Shown one piece after another: positions 13,638 to 25,741 of a stretch of DNA of 64,000 bases. Source of the DNA: Auanema rhodensis (taxonomy: Eukaryota; Nematoda; Chromadorea; Rhabditida; Rhabditidae); the NCBI GenBank assembly GCA_964057225.1, contig OZ059895.1:14685001-14749000 (forward strand), given 5' to 3'. The notes below the pieces were generated by a model that did not search any database, was not told the DNA's origin, and saw only the letters and a list, made by a program, of their open reading frames with translations. Both the position numbers and the translations under genes were made by a program. Position 1 is the first letter of the stretch. Each line of letters starts with the position of its first letter.

Positions 13638-14356
13638 TTCTAAAATTCATAAAACTACATGAATTTTCATTAAAATAGCTTAATAAATCAGAGAATATAT
13701 TAAGAAAGAAAAATTGAGAATAAAAGCCTCAGTCCAGGAAAATCCATAAATGAGTGAGAGGGGAGGAAACGGGAGCCTGGCCAACACGGCATATATAGAA
13801 ATTCGATAAAGGCCGCGCTCGCGGCGTGCACAGCAGTGCATTTACAAACAAAGAAAAAATGGGTAGAAGAATCGGTGAGAATATTCTTATTGCTTTCTAA
13901 GAGAATCGAAGTAGTGCACAACGATTTTTATCTTATCATTAAATATGGTAACCGTGCCAAAATATGCGGTGATAACAAATCACTGATGAGAATTAAAATT
14001 AGATTTCAATATCTTTCTTGCATATTGAATCGCCTGTGGATGAAAAAGTAATAGCTTTGTGCCAAAGACAGCACTGTTTCTCTGTACGTTAGGTGATACA
14101 TTATTTTACTCACCGAGGATATCGCCTCTGGCTATATCAATAAATTATGTGTGTCACCACTGTCGTCAAGACGGGTTCTAAGGGTTTTCGTGGTAAGACC
14201 TACCCTTGGCTAACGGCCAGGTACCCGCGCAGTAAAAAAATTTGAACCTAGTTAATAACCTCTGCTTCTTCTAAGAATTAAAAAAATTTGGTTCTTGAAA
14301 AAATCCCTTCAAAACTATTTGAAAAACAAAAAAAAATTTATATTGTCTTATTCAGA
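13638..14356. promoter_or_regulatory. Divergent promoter region between unc-32 and lin-9
   Basis: 719 bp between the two start codons. The unc-32-proximal part (about 13740-13830) is G+C-rich with CGCGCTCGCGG and, on the minus strand, a TATATATG a little further down. A second G+C-rich patch with TACCCGCGC lies near 14160-14235. Everything else is AT-rich. The assignment as promoter rests on position. Confidence 0.45.
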
Positions 14357-16856
14357 ATGGAGGCAAGTACTCCGGAGAGCCCTGCTTCAAAAAAAAAAGC
14401 AAGACCTGGGAGTGCAATTCCTTTGGTATAAATTTATATAGTTTTCTGTTATAAATTCGTTGTTATTAGTTAAGAGATAAAGCTCCTAGCACTCCATATA
14501 AATTAAGAGAAGGATCTAAACTACCTTCGAGGTATAGAGATGAAGAACCTACTCCTGTCATAAAGCTCCGGAGTCCCGCTAAAACAAGAAGCCCCCAAAA
14601 GTAACTACAACCCGTAATATTCAATACACATATTCTTCTAGGCTTTCTAATGTGGTTAATCGTTCATCTCCAGCTCGTAGAGCTTTAGGAAAAAACGAAC
14701 CTAATACCACGGTTTGATTGTTTAGCATGCAATCAAAATATTTCTTAGTTTTACAGAACGGGCCATCCACTAGTTTTTCCGTACCTGAAGTTGTTCCGAA
14801 AACCGAGGTAAGATAGATAAGGATGCTGTGAAGCTTCCCATTTTTACAGCCAACTACACCAGTTTCTTCAAATTTTCGTGATCCTGTGTACTATAATCAA
14901 AGTGCCTCCAATGTAAGTTTCAATTAAATTAAGCTATTCTGGAACATTCTATTATAGACTGAACCTGTGTCATCTCTTGTAGAGAAATCTGAAGTTTATT
15001 CTAGTCATATAATCCAGGATCGTAAAACTAGTCTTAGGTTTTCTTTGTTAATTATCAAATTATAATATTTATGTTTAGTCGACAACTACCTGATGCTGAT
15101 GTTGGTGGTCGCGTTGGTCTGCAGAGACTACAGCATTTGCTTTCTCTCAATAAGGTTAGCATTTGAATAAAGTAATATTATCAAATTTATATTGTTTAGG
15201 CTAGGCGCTGGACAGTGTGTGAATTTTTTTATTCAGCTGTGGATGAGCAGTTATTTCTGGCTGACAATGAGTTCCAGCAAGTTCTACAAGAATCTTTTCC
15301 CAATCTCAAAACTATGATGTTAAATAAACAAGAATGGAGAACTATTCGACGTTTACTAGGTAAGATATGCTAATTTTTCAAATTTCATAATTTTCTTTAA
15401 AGGTAAACCTCGGCGCTGCTCTCCTCAGTTCTTTACTGAAGAAAGAATATCACTCGAGCATAGACGAAGCAAAATACGATCCATATACGAAGCTTCTTTC
15501 TTTTCCAGTGCTGATGCCGATCTTTCTGACCTTCCTATGAAGCTTCCTCGTCCTCTAGTAGTTGGAATGCGGGTAAGCAGTTTTTTATTTTTATAACTCA
15601 AATTTTGAAATTCTAAATTCAGGTTTATGCTAGAATTCACTCACCAAAAGATGGTATATACGGTGGAACTATAGATGCTGTTTTAAAAAATGGATATCGA
15701 GTTATCTTCGAAAAGGTTCTTTTAATCTATTTTTCTATTAGTCTTGATATTTATTCAGGAAGACATGATACCACCATTAGAAGTTCCCGATAGTCAAGTA
15801 ATGTTGGATGGACGTTTGGAACTTGTACAGTTAAATTATTTCATTGAACAATGTACCGCTAAAATGTCTTTCTCAGCAGGCCGATTGAGTAAGCTCTAAG
15901 AAAATTAATTAATCACAATTGTATCTCTCAGCGTTCCCTCCAGCTATTGCTAACCCGGATAGAAGGCAAGATATAGTCGCACTAGCTCATAGCAAAATGC
16001 AGAGGAAACAGCCTGCAGGTGCAGGTAAACGAGAGCACTGTTATATTTTATTTTATGTTTAGTTTCAGGAAGTGATAAAGTCGGAAATTTCCCCGTACGC
16101 ATGCTGGTCATCCTTGTCAAACTTTCAAAGCTTATTGATCTTAAGAAAAAGTATATTCGACAGCTCTGTGAGCTCAACAATGAAGCAGAACGAGCGAATC
16201 TGTTAACTGATGTGTATCATCCAACGTTTCAAGTATGTTTCACTATACTTCATATCAATTTTGAATTTGTAGGAGAAGTACGCTCAAGTTGTAATTGATC
16301 TAGAGTCAATCAATAAACAAATAAGTATGTATCTTCAAGGTATACAAGAATATAACACTCAATTAATTCCGCAATTAAGTGAAGTATAACAACATTTAGC
16401 AAACAAATTGTGTATAAACTATTTTTCCAGGTTAATTTGGCAAGTCGTCCTGATAGTTTAAGGCGAATAACAGCTACACATGCGCAACAAATAGTTAAAC
16501 ACTGTAATCAAGGTCTGAATGTTCAGAATACCAGGGCTCTTGGCCTCATCACATCGCTCACTTCTTTACTACTCCAGGTTAGTTCTGAAAAATTGTTTGT
16601 AGTTAATTTCTTTTTCTTATTTCAGATTCGAACATTAGGACAGCAAAAACTAACACCATTAGATATGCAAACTTTAGCTGAATCAATAAAAGAAATTCGT
16701 TCTATGGTTCTGAATATGGAGCATTCCGTTAGATTAATCTTATATTCATTTCAGGTTTCTCCTAAAAATGCTGCTTGGTTCCAGGACCATGTTGAAGTTC
16801 ATATGAAACAAATTCATAATATGATGCTTCAGAGTGGAGCTCTCTCTAGCCGGTAA
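14357..16856 (+). CDS. lin-9: LIN-9, DREAM/MuvB core subunit
   Basis: LIN-9 is the scaffold of the MuvB core, which with DP/E2F/Rb-like proteins represses cell-cycle and germline genes and with Myb activates others; nuclear. A basic Ser/Pro/Thr-rich N-terminus (MEASTPESPASKKKARPGS) leads into the DIRP domain: RWTVCEFFYSAVDEQLF, LQESFPNLKT, EWRTIRRLLGKPRRCS, matching the human family pattern. It continues with LPRPLVVGMRVYARIHSPKDG, a Tudor-like region, then VGNFPVRMLVILVKLSKLI and the C-terminal coiled segment to MLQSGALSSR. The ATG lies 2 nt after an acceptor-like ttattcag, consistent with trans-splicing. Stop TAA at 16854-16856. Divergent from unc-32; 215 bp before the next same-strand gene. 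Confidence 0.94.
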
Positions 16857-17071
16857 TAAGTAGACATTTAACCTTCGATAAGATGTACTTAGAGTGCTTC
16901 CTTTTCTTTGGGCGTTTTATTATATTTATATATACATATATTGTAATGAATATAAATAAGCTTAGCTTGGTACTTATACCATTACGTGTTATCGGCTTTA
17001 TATCGTTTTTGTATTCAGTTATTTGTATAATATTTAAATTAAAGTAAATCCAAGGTTTTCCATTCCTTGGT

Positions 17072-17945
17072 ATGACAGATTTCTACAACTCGTCAATAAA
17101 TGCTGAGCTGTCAGATGTATTAAGAGAGGTTTGGATTAATGATGCTTCTGGGGAAAATGGGTTAGGAATCTTGATCTGAAGGAATTTGAAATATTCTTTT
17201 AGAAACAGCAACTTTAACCAAACAGAAACCACTCATGAGGAAAACGGAGAAATTATCGAAACTCCAAACAACAGTTTAGTTTTAGAATCAGGTTTGTACA
17301 CAAAATCACCTAGAAGCAACATTTTTGCTTCCCTTTACAGATTTATTTTTTAATCCACCTGAAGAGGAAGAAGTAACTATAAAAGAAGAAGAATGGGTGA
17401 CTATTCATAGAGAAAAAGAAGCTGGATTGACTGATACAGTGAATGAGATGGTCTCTAGTATTAAACGAGGTTTCGTCGTGGTATCTGTGCTTTGTATAAC
17501 ATCGATTACAGCATGGCAACCGAGTCCTCATGTAGAACGTGATATCAAACGATCTCCAGATTCTGTTGCGAGAACGTTCAATAATAACTCTGCCCGATAT
17601 AATTCGAATTCCAATAATATAGAGTTAAGAGTTAGCAATTGACCAATCATAATCAGTGATTTGAAGAATCTGGCCGAATGTGGAGAAAGTTCAGAATTCT
17701 TATCATGCAGGAATGGCAAATTTACAGACAGACTTTGTTTACGGGAACCAACAGCCTATTTCTCGAGAAAATCAACATCCTGCTATTCAGCAAGCTCTCA
17801 CTCATTCATTGCACAATCGACAGCAAGCTCACAATCATCCTCAACATGCTGTTCAACATCACCACGCTAATATTCTTCAGCAAAATCAACGTCATATACA
17901 GCAACAGCAACAATTGCAAAACATTCAACAACAAATGCAAAACAT

Positions 17946-18014
<69 letters not shown>

Positions 18015-20741
18015 ACAGCAGCAACATCAGCAACATAACTACTCAAGATCACAGGCTGCAGCAATTACATCGCAGATACATAGTAATGTACCGAATCGTA
18101 TTCCTATTCATTACCAACAGGATAATCGTTTTTCTTCTTCGAATCAGTATGTTTCCACGATCAAGATGCTTCTAATTTTCATCTTTACAGAGGAGCTTAT
18201 TCAATGCAGTATAATTCGACATATTCGGGGCCTCATAATTTTTCTGCGAATACGATATCATCTGCATCGGCTCATGTTTCGAACAATAGTGGTAACTCCA
18301 CTAATGTTCTAAACAATGGAAACACGTTGTCATTTTTCTCCACCCCAATGGTAATGGCAATGCCTGTCTTTGAGAAATCAGTTGTTGGTTCTATGCCTCC
18401 GAATAACGGCACCAATGTTACAAACAATCAGCTCAATAATAAAATTAATATTAATAACCATAGTAATAGCAATGGAGGTATTTCTAAGGTTTTCATGCTT
18501 AGGAATGTTTTCCATTTTAAGGCCGACTTAATCAATTTGCCAGATCTATATCCGAATCTAGACAGCAAGTTGGTAGCTCTGTTCTATCAGCACCCACAGC
18601 TACTGTTCCTTCCTCTACATCCGCTTCCTCTCAAAGCGCTAATTTACAAGATTATTTTATACCAACAATGCGTTTCAGTAAAGATTTTAACAAAACGTAC
18701 AAAAGTTAGAAAGACTTAAGAATTAGAAGCATAAACAGTTTTTTGAAGAAACGGTAGCTGAATCTTCACAATCAAACATTCCCAATTGCACTAGCACATT
18801 GCCACTCGATTTCGCTTCTAGTTAGATTCAGTTATATATATTTCATGTTTTAGATGAATTTCAGAGTTTTCGGAGGATGTAAACACTCTCAAGATCTCTA
18901 CAACTACTGAAAACTCCACAACACAGTCTTTCGATTTAGATGATAGGTTAGCAATAATTTAGTAATTAAAGTGTTTCGATGCATGTTTAGGAATGAAATA
19001 AGGGATCAGAGGCCTTTCAAAGTTTCGGTTCCAGTAAGGATTCGAGTAATGATTTCTCTTTATATTTTTTGTTGTTGAAGGGGTCAGATTTTGTCGAAGA
19101 TGAGAACGAAATTTCAATTTCTAAAACGACAGATCGATAGTGAGGCATCTGCCTGATTGTTTAGACTATTCTATTGCTTTACAGTTGTGATTTCCCTATC
19201 AAGAATAAAACCATAACAACTCTAATTACAAGCAATGGGCTGCCAAGAGTTTTCAGTAGTTCGCTGGAATGTACTTCATCAACATGTGTCAGTGCTCGTA
19301 TTAGAAATCAGAAAAAGGTTTTGAAAAATAGAGAAACTCAAACGGTATTCAGATTAATCGTACTAATTGCTATTTCCTTTTTTAAGAATACCATTCCCAA
19401 AGTTAGTGAGTCGGTTGTATTTCCTGCCATGACTGATTGGCCTGGTAATGGAGGATCATTGAAAGTTGTTCGTGATTTTAAATCTCTATTGTACTTAATA
19501 TATAATTTCCAGCACCGACCTCATCTATGCGATCAGTCTAGAATTATTATATGCAGAGTTCTAGCTTACAATAGAGAAATGGCTAAAAGGTTTTAAAATT
19601 AGTATTATATAATAATAATATCATTCTAGACTTGGAAATGTTTGTGGAAATACACCTTTTGCTCAGCCAGATTTACTTACTGCTGCCATGACTGGTTTTA
19701 AGGTACGAAATATATTTTTGTGATGGGAAATCATTGAATGTTGTGTTATTATAGTTGAACGTTGTGAGACAATGTGAAGACAAAAAATTGGAGCTACTTA
19801 AATGTACTGACAAAGGCCCATTCACCACTCTGGTACATAATCAAATTTTGATCCTTTTTATCTTTATATTTAAAGGCAACACAGAAAGTAAGAGAAGAAG
19901 CTAGAGAACGGTTAGCATTAGTTTTTGGTGTTAGTGATGATGAAGACTGTGGTCCTCGAAGTCCACGAACAAAAGGGTGAGTCTTAAAAATATTCGTGCC
20001 TGTCCTGTTTTTGCTTTGCCCTGATTATTGAATCAGGATTTATTTGAAATAGGTTTGAAACTTAACTATTATCAATTGAAAGCTATGTGATACATTTATT
20101 GTAATGTAAATATTACCGTAATTACCTTTGATATTCTGGTTCAATAGCTGCATAAACGAATGCGACCAATTCTGGGCGCTAGGCATGCAAAATGATTAAT
20201 TTACGTGAAATTCACGTGGAATTTAATTTTGAAATAGTGTTTTCTTTCAAGTGTCGAGAAAAACGAAAGTATTCGACGTTCCGAGAGAGTTCATAAACAA
20301 TCTACTCGATTTTCTTTTGATTCATGTAAGCTTAGTTTCCCATTTTTTCAAATATTTCACAATGTTTTAGTTGATACTCGTTGGGATGAATATAATCCTA
20401 AATTGAAAAGCTTGGTTAAGCGTGAGTATCGAAAAAGAAGTTCTGCTGAATCTTCGTAAGTTGATTTTAGACTTTCTCTACTTTATAAATATATTTCAAG
20501 TGATGAATTGTTTACGGAAGATTATGCGGTCGAGAAATGCCTTGAAGATATTTTATGTAAAGTTTGCGACCAGGAAGTTTTAAGTGAAACAGATAGGTAT
20601 TTCTTTTGTTTTTATTGATTTGTTTCTGATTTGTTGTGATTTAGTTCGGGACAAGAACAAAGCTCTGATCATTTGATTAAAAAGCGCAAAGTTGGCAGAC
20701 CACCCAAAAAACTTCTTATGTATAGAAGCCATCTACTGTAG
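17072..20741 (+). CDS. Unrecognised polyglutamine and AT-hook nuclear protein
   Basis: I do not recognise a family. My splice model gives about 870 residues in about 21 exons. An acidic N-terminus (PPEEEEVTIKEEEW) precedes a His/Gln segment with about 20 consecutive Gln (CAA/CAG codons, about 17960-18020), then an Asn/Ser-rich low-complexity stretch (LNNKININNHSNSNG). After Ser/Thr-rich linkers comes a more ordered C-terminal part: PRVFSSSLECTSSTC, HRPHLCDQSRIIICRVLAYN, FAQPDLLTAAMTGFK and FDTRWDEYNPKLKSLVKREY. The extreme C-terminus, KKRKVGRPPKKLL, is a textbook AT-hook with an overlapping nuclear localisation signal. This suggests a DNA-associated regulator. It starts 215 bp after lin-9, so it could be co-transcribed. 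It may be two genes, but frames join across every intron I tested. Confidence 0.7.
17880..18030 (+). repeat. CAA/CAG repeat encoding polyQ
   Basis: Glutamine-coding repeat with mixed CAA and CAG codons inside the exon of the lin-9-adjacent gene. The longest pure stretch is about 17960-18020. Mixed codons limit slippage compared with pure CAG. Antisense frames give poly-Leu or poly-Val and are not genes. Confidence 0.9.
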
Positions 20742-21147
20742 ATATTTGAAATTTTTCTACACATTTTCACAGCTCAGGTTTTGCATTTGTATTGACGTTT
20801 AGTCCCACGAATTTTATATTTTTTTACGTGTATATTCTTGTCATTCATCCATTGCTTTAATTTTACCCTCAGCCATATTCGATCTTTGGGATCTTTTTTC
20901 TACCTTCTTACTTTTTACCGCTACGGTTCAGTTTTCCAATTGTTATGGACTTTTTACTTGTTTCAGTTGTGTTCATTCTTCTTTTGTTTTTAACCTATTT
21001 CTTTTTTGTTCTTTTTTTTTTCATTACATCATACATTTTTCACGAAGAAAAATTGCTATACTTAAACTAATGGATTATAATTCCAACTTATTCTTGAAAT
21101 AATCTGTTTTAACTTGGATTTATTTGTTAAATGCTTATGTTTCAGCT
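20742..21147. other. Intergenic, T-rich stretch
   Basis: About 400 bp, very rich in T with runs of 8-9. No ORF. It ends in ttatgtttcag just before the next ATG, a good trans-splice acceptor. Confidence 0.5.
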
Positions 21148-23228
21148 ATGCGGCTAGCTAGACATGTATTACAAAACACGTCTAAAATTGAAAGCTCTTT
21201 CCGAAATTATCAAACGTCCACAAGCTTGTTAGTCAGGAAAAATAATGCCGCAGAAACCAAAGGTTTTAATTGTTTTTTTCTTTTTTGAAAACTGCTCTAG
21301 GTTTTGTGTTAAAAAAGTTGGTCAGGAAGGCATTGACCTTCTCTTCATTTTCAATAGTTTTACCCATTAAAAAGTGTCCCATCGATATTAATTCTTGATA
21401 ATCAGAAGAAGCAAGGTGTGGTAAATAGGTGTATACTTCAAGAGCTTATATCCTTTCTCCTCTTTCAACACACGCCTTAGTCCAGATGAGGCTGCGAATT
21501 ATCATGTAGAAGAAAGATTTTCTAGGGTTGCGTAGGCGTTTTAATGAAACACCGTTAAATTTGTTCAGAATAGAGCCTACTTTTTAACGTCTCATCTTAA
21601 TTCAACAATTTCCTAATAAAATATTCCTTTTTCATCCCAAAAACAACATAACATCACGTTTTCGGGGGTCAGTTTTTTGGTTTTAAATGTTAGAGGTACT
21701 GCTTCACCAGGAGTGTATAAAATTTGATATACAGGTACTATAAGAAGTAATATCTTTAACCAAAGTGGTTTGAAGAAGATTATGAGCTTTCAAATCAATC
21801 AAACCTTGATTGAAATACTGCTCGAAACAACGCATTTGATCATTGTAGAAAGCCATTTCAGAAAACGCGAGAAAAAGCAAAATTAAAAGATGAAAAATGG
21901 ATTTTTCAAAATTATTTCAATTAAAAACACTTTATCGAATATAATTATAATTATGATTTTGGTTTATGGCAATTTTTAATATTAAAATTTTTATTCAAAA
22001 TTTAATGCGGATGGCCAGAAACTTTTGCGAACACTTAATAAAATATGATATTTCACTATATATTCTATTGTAGAAAAGAAAATACCGGAAGGAGGAATAG
22101 GTTATGATGATGAACATCAAACAGTTTTAAAAGTTTGGTAAAGAATGACTTGAATACATTATAATAACATTTATATTCTTTAGTCAGCGATTTAATAGAG
22201 ATTTGCGATCTCTCAGTCGAGATAAACAGCCATTTGCTATTATTGAAAAAGGATTTATGGGTAAAGTGATGTCAACAGTAAGAATATGATTAGATTCGTT
22301 CATTCAATTTTTCGTTTTAGGCTGAGCTTCGTCCGGAGCGCGGCTTTGCGAACTTTGTTCCTATTGGCCTCATGTTTATCCGGCTATGGTATCGAAGGCT
22401 TCAGGTACTATTTTTCAATTACTATGTAGACATTTCAAACACACTCCACTTAAGGCTATTGGAAATTTCCAAGCTTTTAATCAGTCTGGTATATTCAATG
22501 AAGACGAAATTCGTTCGGGAACCAAGAAAGCTTTTGAGTTAATTACTCAAAGTGTTTATAAAGTAATTAATTTTTTTTGTCTAAAAATTTTCGAAGTATT
22601 CAGGGAAATCTAGAAGAACTCGTTTCTCGAGGTGTATGTAATGAAGAAACTGTTGAGCGTTTTCAAAAAGTTGCAGTTCACATGTCTCCTTAGTATGTCA
22701 AGATTATATTCAAAATTTCAAATTTATTGTTTTAGTCAAAAGGAACTTTTGAACATCAAAGAAGAAGATATTTATGCTATTGCACCTGGAGTATTTGGTT
22801 TGTTGTTATACAGTAGTATGATACCACGATATGTTTTTTAGGTCCTTACCAAATGATTCGACCACGACTTCATGAGAAAACTGCATACCTTACTAGGTCC
22901 CTTCTTTGCTGTGCCTTTTACAAGAAGGATGTGTTGTATAAAGCTGTAAGTAGGCTTATAGAAGTATTCAAATAATGCTTAAATTAAGGTTGAACATCTT
23001 CCATTGCTAGATAATGCTCAAGAAGGAGATTTGATTAAAATCCCGCAGTCATATGGATATGAGCACCCTCGCATAGTTATGGCCTATATTACATTCGGAA
23101 ATAAGTGTGTGACTCCAAAAGAAATAGATCAAGAAGTTAAACTTGTTAATTTTCAATTAATTGTCATGTAAATGTACGTTAGACATAGTTTTCATTGGGC
23201 AGCAGATATTAATTTCAGAGAGGAATAA
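21148..23228 (+). CDS. Unrecognised protein, possibly mitochondrial, weak Tim44/MRPL45-like look
   Basis: About 330 residues. The N-terminus MRLARHVLQNTSKIESSFRN is rich in Arg and Ser with no acids for 15 residues, as in mitochondrial presequences. Then come FNRDLRSLSRDKQPFAIIEKG, a predicted membrane-proximal block FVPIGLMFIRLWYRRLQ, and helices AIGNFQAFNQSGIFNEDEIRSGTKKAFELITQSVYKGNLEEL. The last resembles the start of Tim44-like domains, which move or anchor proteins at the inner membrane, but the match is by eye. The end HSFHWAADINFREE requires splicing out 23118-23185; unspliced, a different tail ends at 23171. The first intron is about 800 bp and holds a mariner relic. Stop codons of this gene and the UGT opposite are only about 60 bp apart. 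Confidence 0.6.
21300..21870 (-). mobile_element. Decayed mariner-family transposase remnant in intron
   Basis: Read on the minus strand with frame jumps, 21340-21670 gives VMLC.WDEKG, then LLHDNSQPHL and LASSDYQELISMGHFLMGK, which line up in order with the catalytic core of mariner transposases (VMLCVWWD, HQDNARPH, LAPSDYHL). The frame is broken by several stops and shifts. Upstream on that strand another 60-codon piece (MAFYNDQMRCFEQYF) may belong to it. I see no intact ends or terminal inverted repeats. Dead element carried inside the first intron of the neighbouring gene. Confidence 0.75.
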
Positions 23229-23287
23229 TTTATTTTTTCAAAAAAAAAACTGTACTTCTTCTTAGAAGATAGTTAATATAAAGTACT

Positions 23288-25395
23288 TTACAAGCTTGTT
23301 ATCATTACTAATGCTAAAAGAACTAAAGCAAAGTCCAAATTATAGAAGGTTAAAAACTCATGCTGCTGAGCAGCTTTCAAGGTAAAGTACTTTGAGTCAC
23401 TTGTTGCCAACTTAAGAGCGTACGCGAGAGGCCAGAATGGCTTCTCAGTTTGCTTATCTGTGAGCATTGCAGACAGTTTCCTGGCATTTTGAGTGTACCT
23501 GTAAAAGGTATTGTGATGTATTTAAAACTTCAAAGAACTTACACTGGATCTTCTAGAACTGATGAAATAGCACCATAGACATTTTCCGGTGTCAAGTTTA
23601 GTTTATCTAAAACTTGAGCTATTCCGTATCGTGTTGCTCTCATCGCATTAATTTTTTGATCTGCGAAAAGTGGCATAAGAACAGCAGGTACTCCAGCCTT
23701 AAAGAGAAATGTAAAGATTAAGTTTGCAAACACTAACTTGTGCTGTTTCTAGAAGTGAGTTGTAACCTCCGTGAGCAATTAGTAACTTCATACGAGAATC
23801 TCCTAATAATAAGATCTTACAACTTGAAACTTTGTACGAATGCTTACTCATAATATCCTTTTGGGGAAGCCATTTTAATAAATGTACATTTTTTAAATTT
23901 TTTGCTTCTTTAACGGATTTTTCCATTCTCCACAGAATAGTATAGTCGGTAAGTTTTGAGAAAGCACCAACGAACGAGTTCTGAAATTTCATTTTGATTT
24001 TTAGAAACAAGAATCATGATTACAATCATTTGTTGAGGCATGTTTGTTGTATTAGAAACAGTTCCTAAGGAAAAAACAATGATTCCTTTGGAAGGACGTC
24101 CGGCAAGAATTCCTTCAATCTCATCGCCAAGGTTCATTTTATTTGATTTACTTGCTGCAACTTTGATATGATTTCTTTTCTATTATTAATTCTTACGATT
24201 GCTTTTCACACCGAGTTCCCCAGAGAATGAAATATGGAGAGGAGCTGGTCTAGGAAAATCAAGCATACGTTCACCGTTGATAAGTAGTGCTGATACATCT
24301 TTCGAGAGGTCCCAGAGATCTGGTTCTTCGGACCCGATAAGACCTACAGTACCGATAATGGATTATCAGTGAACGACTATTACCTCGATAGAATTCGTTC
24401 TCATCATGAAGCAGATTCTGGGGAAGATTAACAAAGTCCAATAAAGACAAATGCCATAATAAGTTATAAATACGATCAGAAAAGCTCAAGGAATAGCCGG
24501 CTGATCAGAAAAAATAGATTAATCTGATATTGAGAGACTTACATGATGAAAGAGGGTGAGGTACGCTAGCAGGCAGAGTCCTTAATCCTAAACTAACAGC
24601 AGCAAAGTCGTAAATTGATGTTCCGTGGGTGATCCAAATAACCTACAATTAGATAATTCTTGTGTAAATGATGATTGTTCATTATTGAAATACCTTCTTC
24701 ACTCCCATTTTTCTAGCAATAGCCAAAGGACAAAGATCGTGAAAATGAGCAATAGCTACATCAAACTTTTGATTTGTAAACTCAGCATAAACCTTAAAAC
24801 CTTTTTGTTTCTGGAAAAATTATGTAGAATTTATCCACCTCTTTATCATGGTTCAGCATCTGTTCGCAAGCTTCAACTCTCATATCTTTGAATTCTTGGC
24901 CAGTCCACCAAAGGTCGTAAGCATCACCAGCCGAGAACATCATTGATTGAAATACCTGAAGGAGATGAAATATGCTTCTGACAAGTCTTAATTCATAGCA
25001 TTTTACCTTCAGGCCTTCTGTTTTCAAACTATCAGTGAAATGTATGGGAATTCTATGTTCAGTTACTCCTTGTGGTAGTTTGTTATTACCCGTATCAAGC
25101 ATGGCCATTTCCATTTGTGTCCACATTTTGACTTCATGACCAAGAGACCTATAGAAAACAAGTATTTTCTTTTCAGAATACATACATCTCAATATTGGTT
25201 ATGATAACCGAACAAACTCTAATCTGGCTAATATATGCTGAGAAAATATGAAACTTACTTCAGCGAGCTTGCCAGACGGTAATTGAACAACACGTGGCTA
25301 TTAGTAAATCCAGGTACAATTTGTAAAATTTTCAACCCAGAACATAGGGTTAAACATATTGAAAATGCTACAAAGCATAAAGTCAAACGACCCAT
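23288..25395 (-). CDS. UDP-glucuronosyl/UDP-glycosyltransferase
   Basis: ER membrane enzyme that transfers a sugar from a UDP-sugar to lipophilic substrates (detoxification family, GT1). Signal peptide MGRLTLCFVAFSICLTLCSG, then LKILQIVPGFTNSHVLFNYRLA as in UGT N-termini, an acceptor-binding half with VAIAHFHDLCPLA, and the donor-binding half: IIVFSLGTVSNT, LLKWLPQKDI, and the UGT signature LLIAHGGYNSLLETAQAGVP followed by PLFADQKINAMRA, which includes the DQ pair that binds the sugar. The C-terminus has one hydrophobic helix (LDFALVLLALVMITSL) and stops right after it, lacking the usual basic cytosolic tail. It sits 346 bp downstream of the helicase gene on the same strand. Confidence 0.93.
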
Positions 25396-25741
25396 TGCGT
25401 TCGAGTAGCTAAGCTAAAGAGAAATGCTTTAAAGCTTTCATATTAGAGAGATACATTACTAAATTGAGAATTTTACACGGTACGAAAACAAGGTACGAAG
25501 ATGTAAGATAGATTTCCGTGGAATCAAGTAATGTATTTTGCAAGAGCAAGTTATTCGATACGAAAAGAAGAATAACCGCCAAAAGGTCAACTTTCACATC
25601 ATTGATCGTAGTTGATATCATCCATTTTTCCAATTTTGAACACACGTTGTGTAATGAAAAAGTCATCGGAAACTTTATTGGTTTATGAAAGTTTTAACAT
25701 GAATAAGAAAAAACAATAATCAAAAAAAACACGGAATGTAT

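Noticed and set aside
13755-13790. Primate-Alu-like string (gttggccaggct, minus strand) upstream of unc-32
   Set aside because: Only about 12 bases match; chance similarity in a nematode promoter.
17806-18064. Antisense poly-Leu and poly-Val ORFs
   Set aside because: Reverse frames of the CAA/CAG polyQ repeat.
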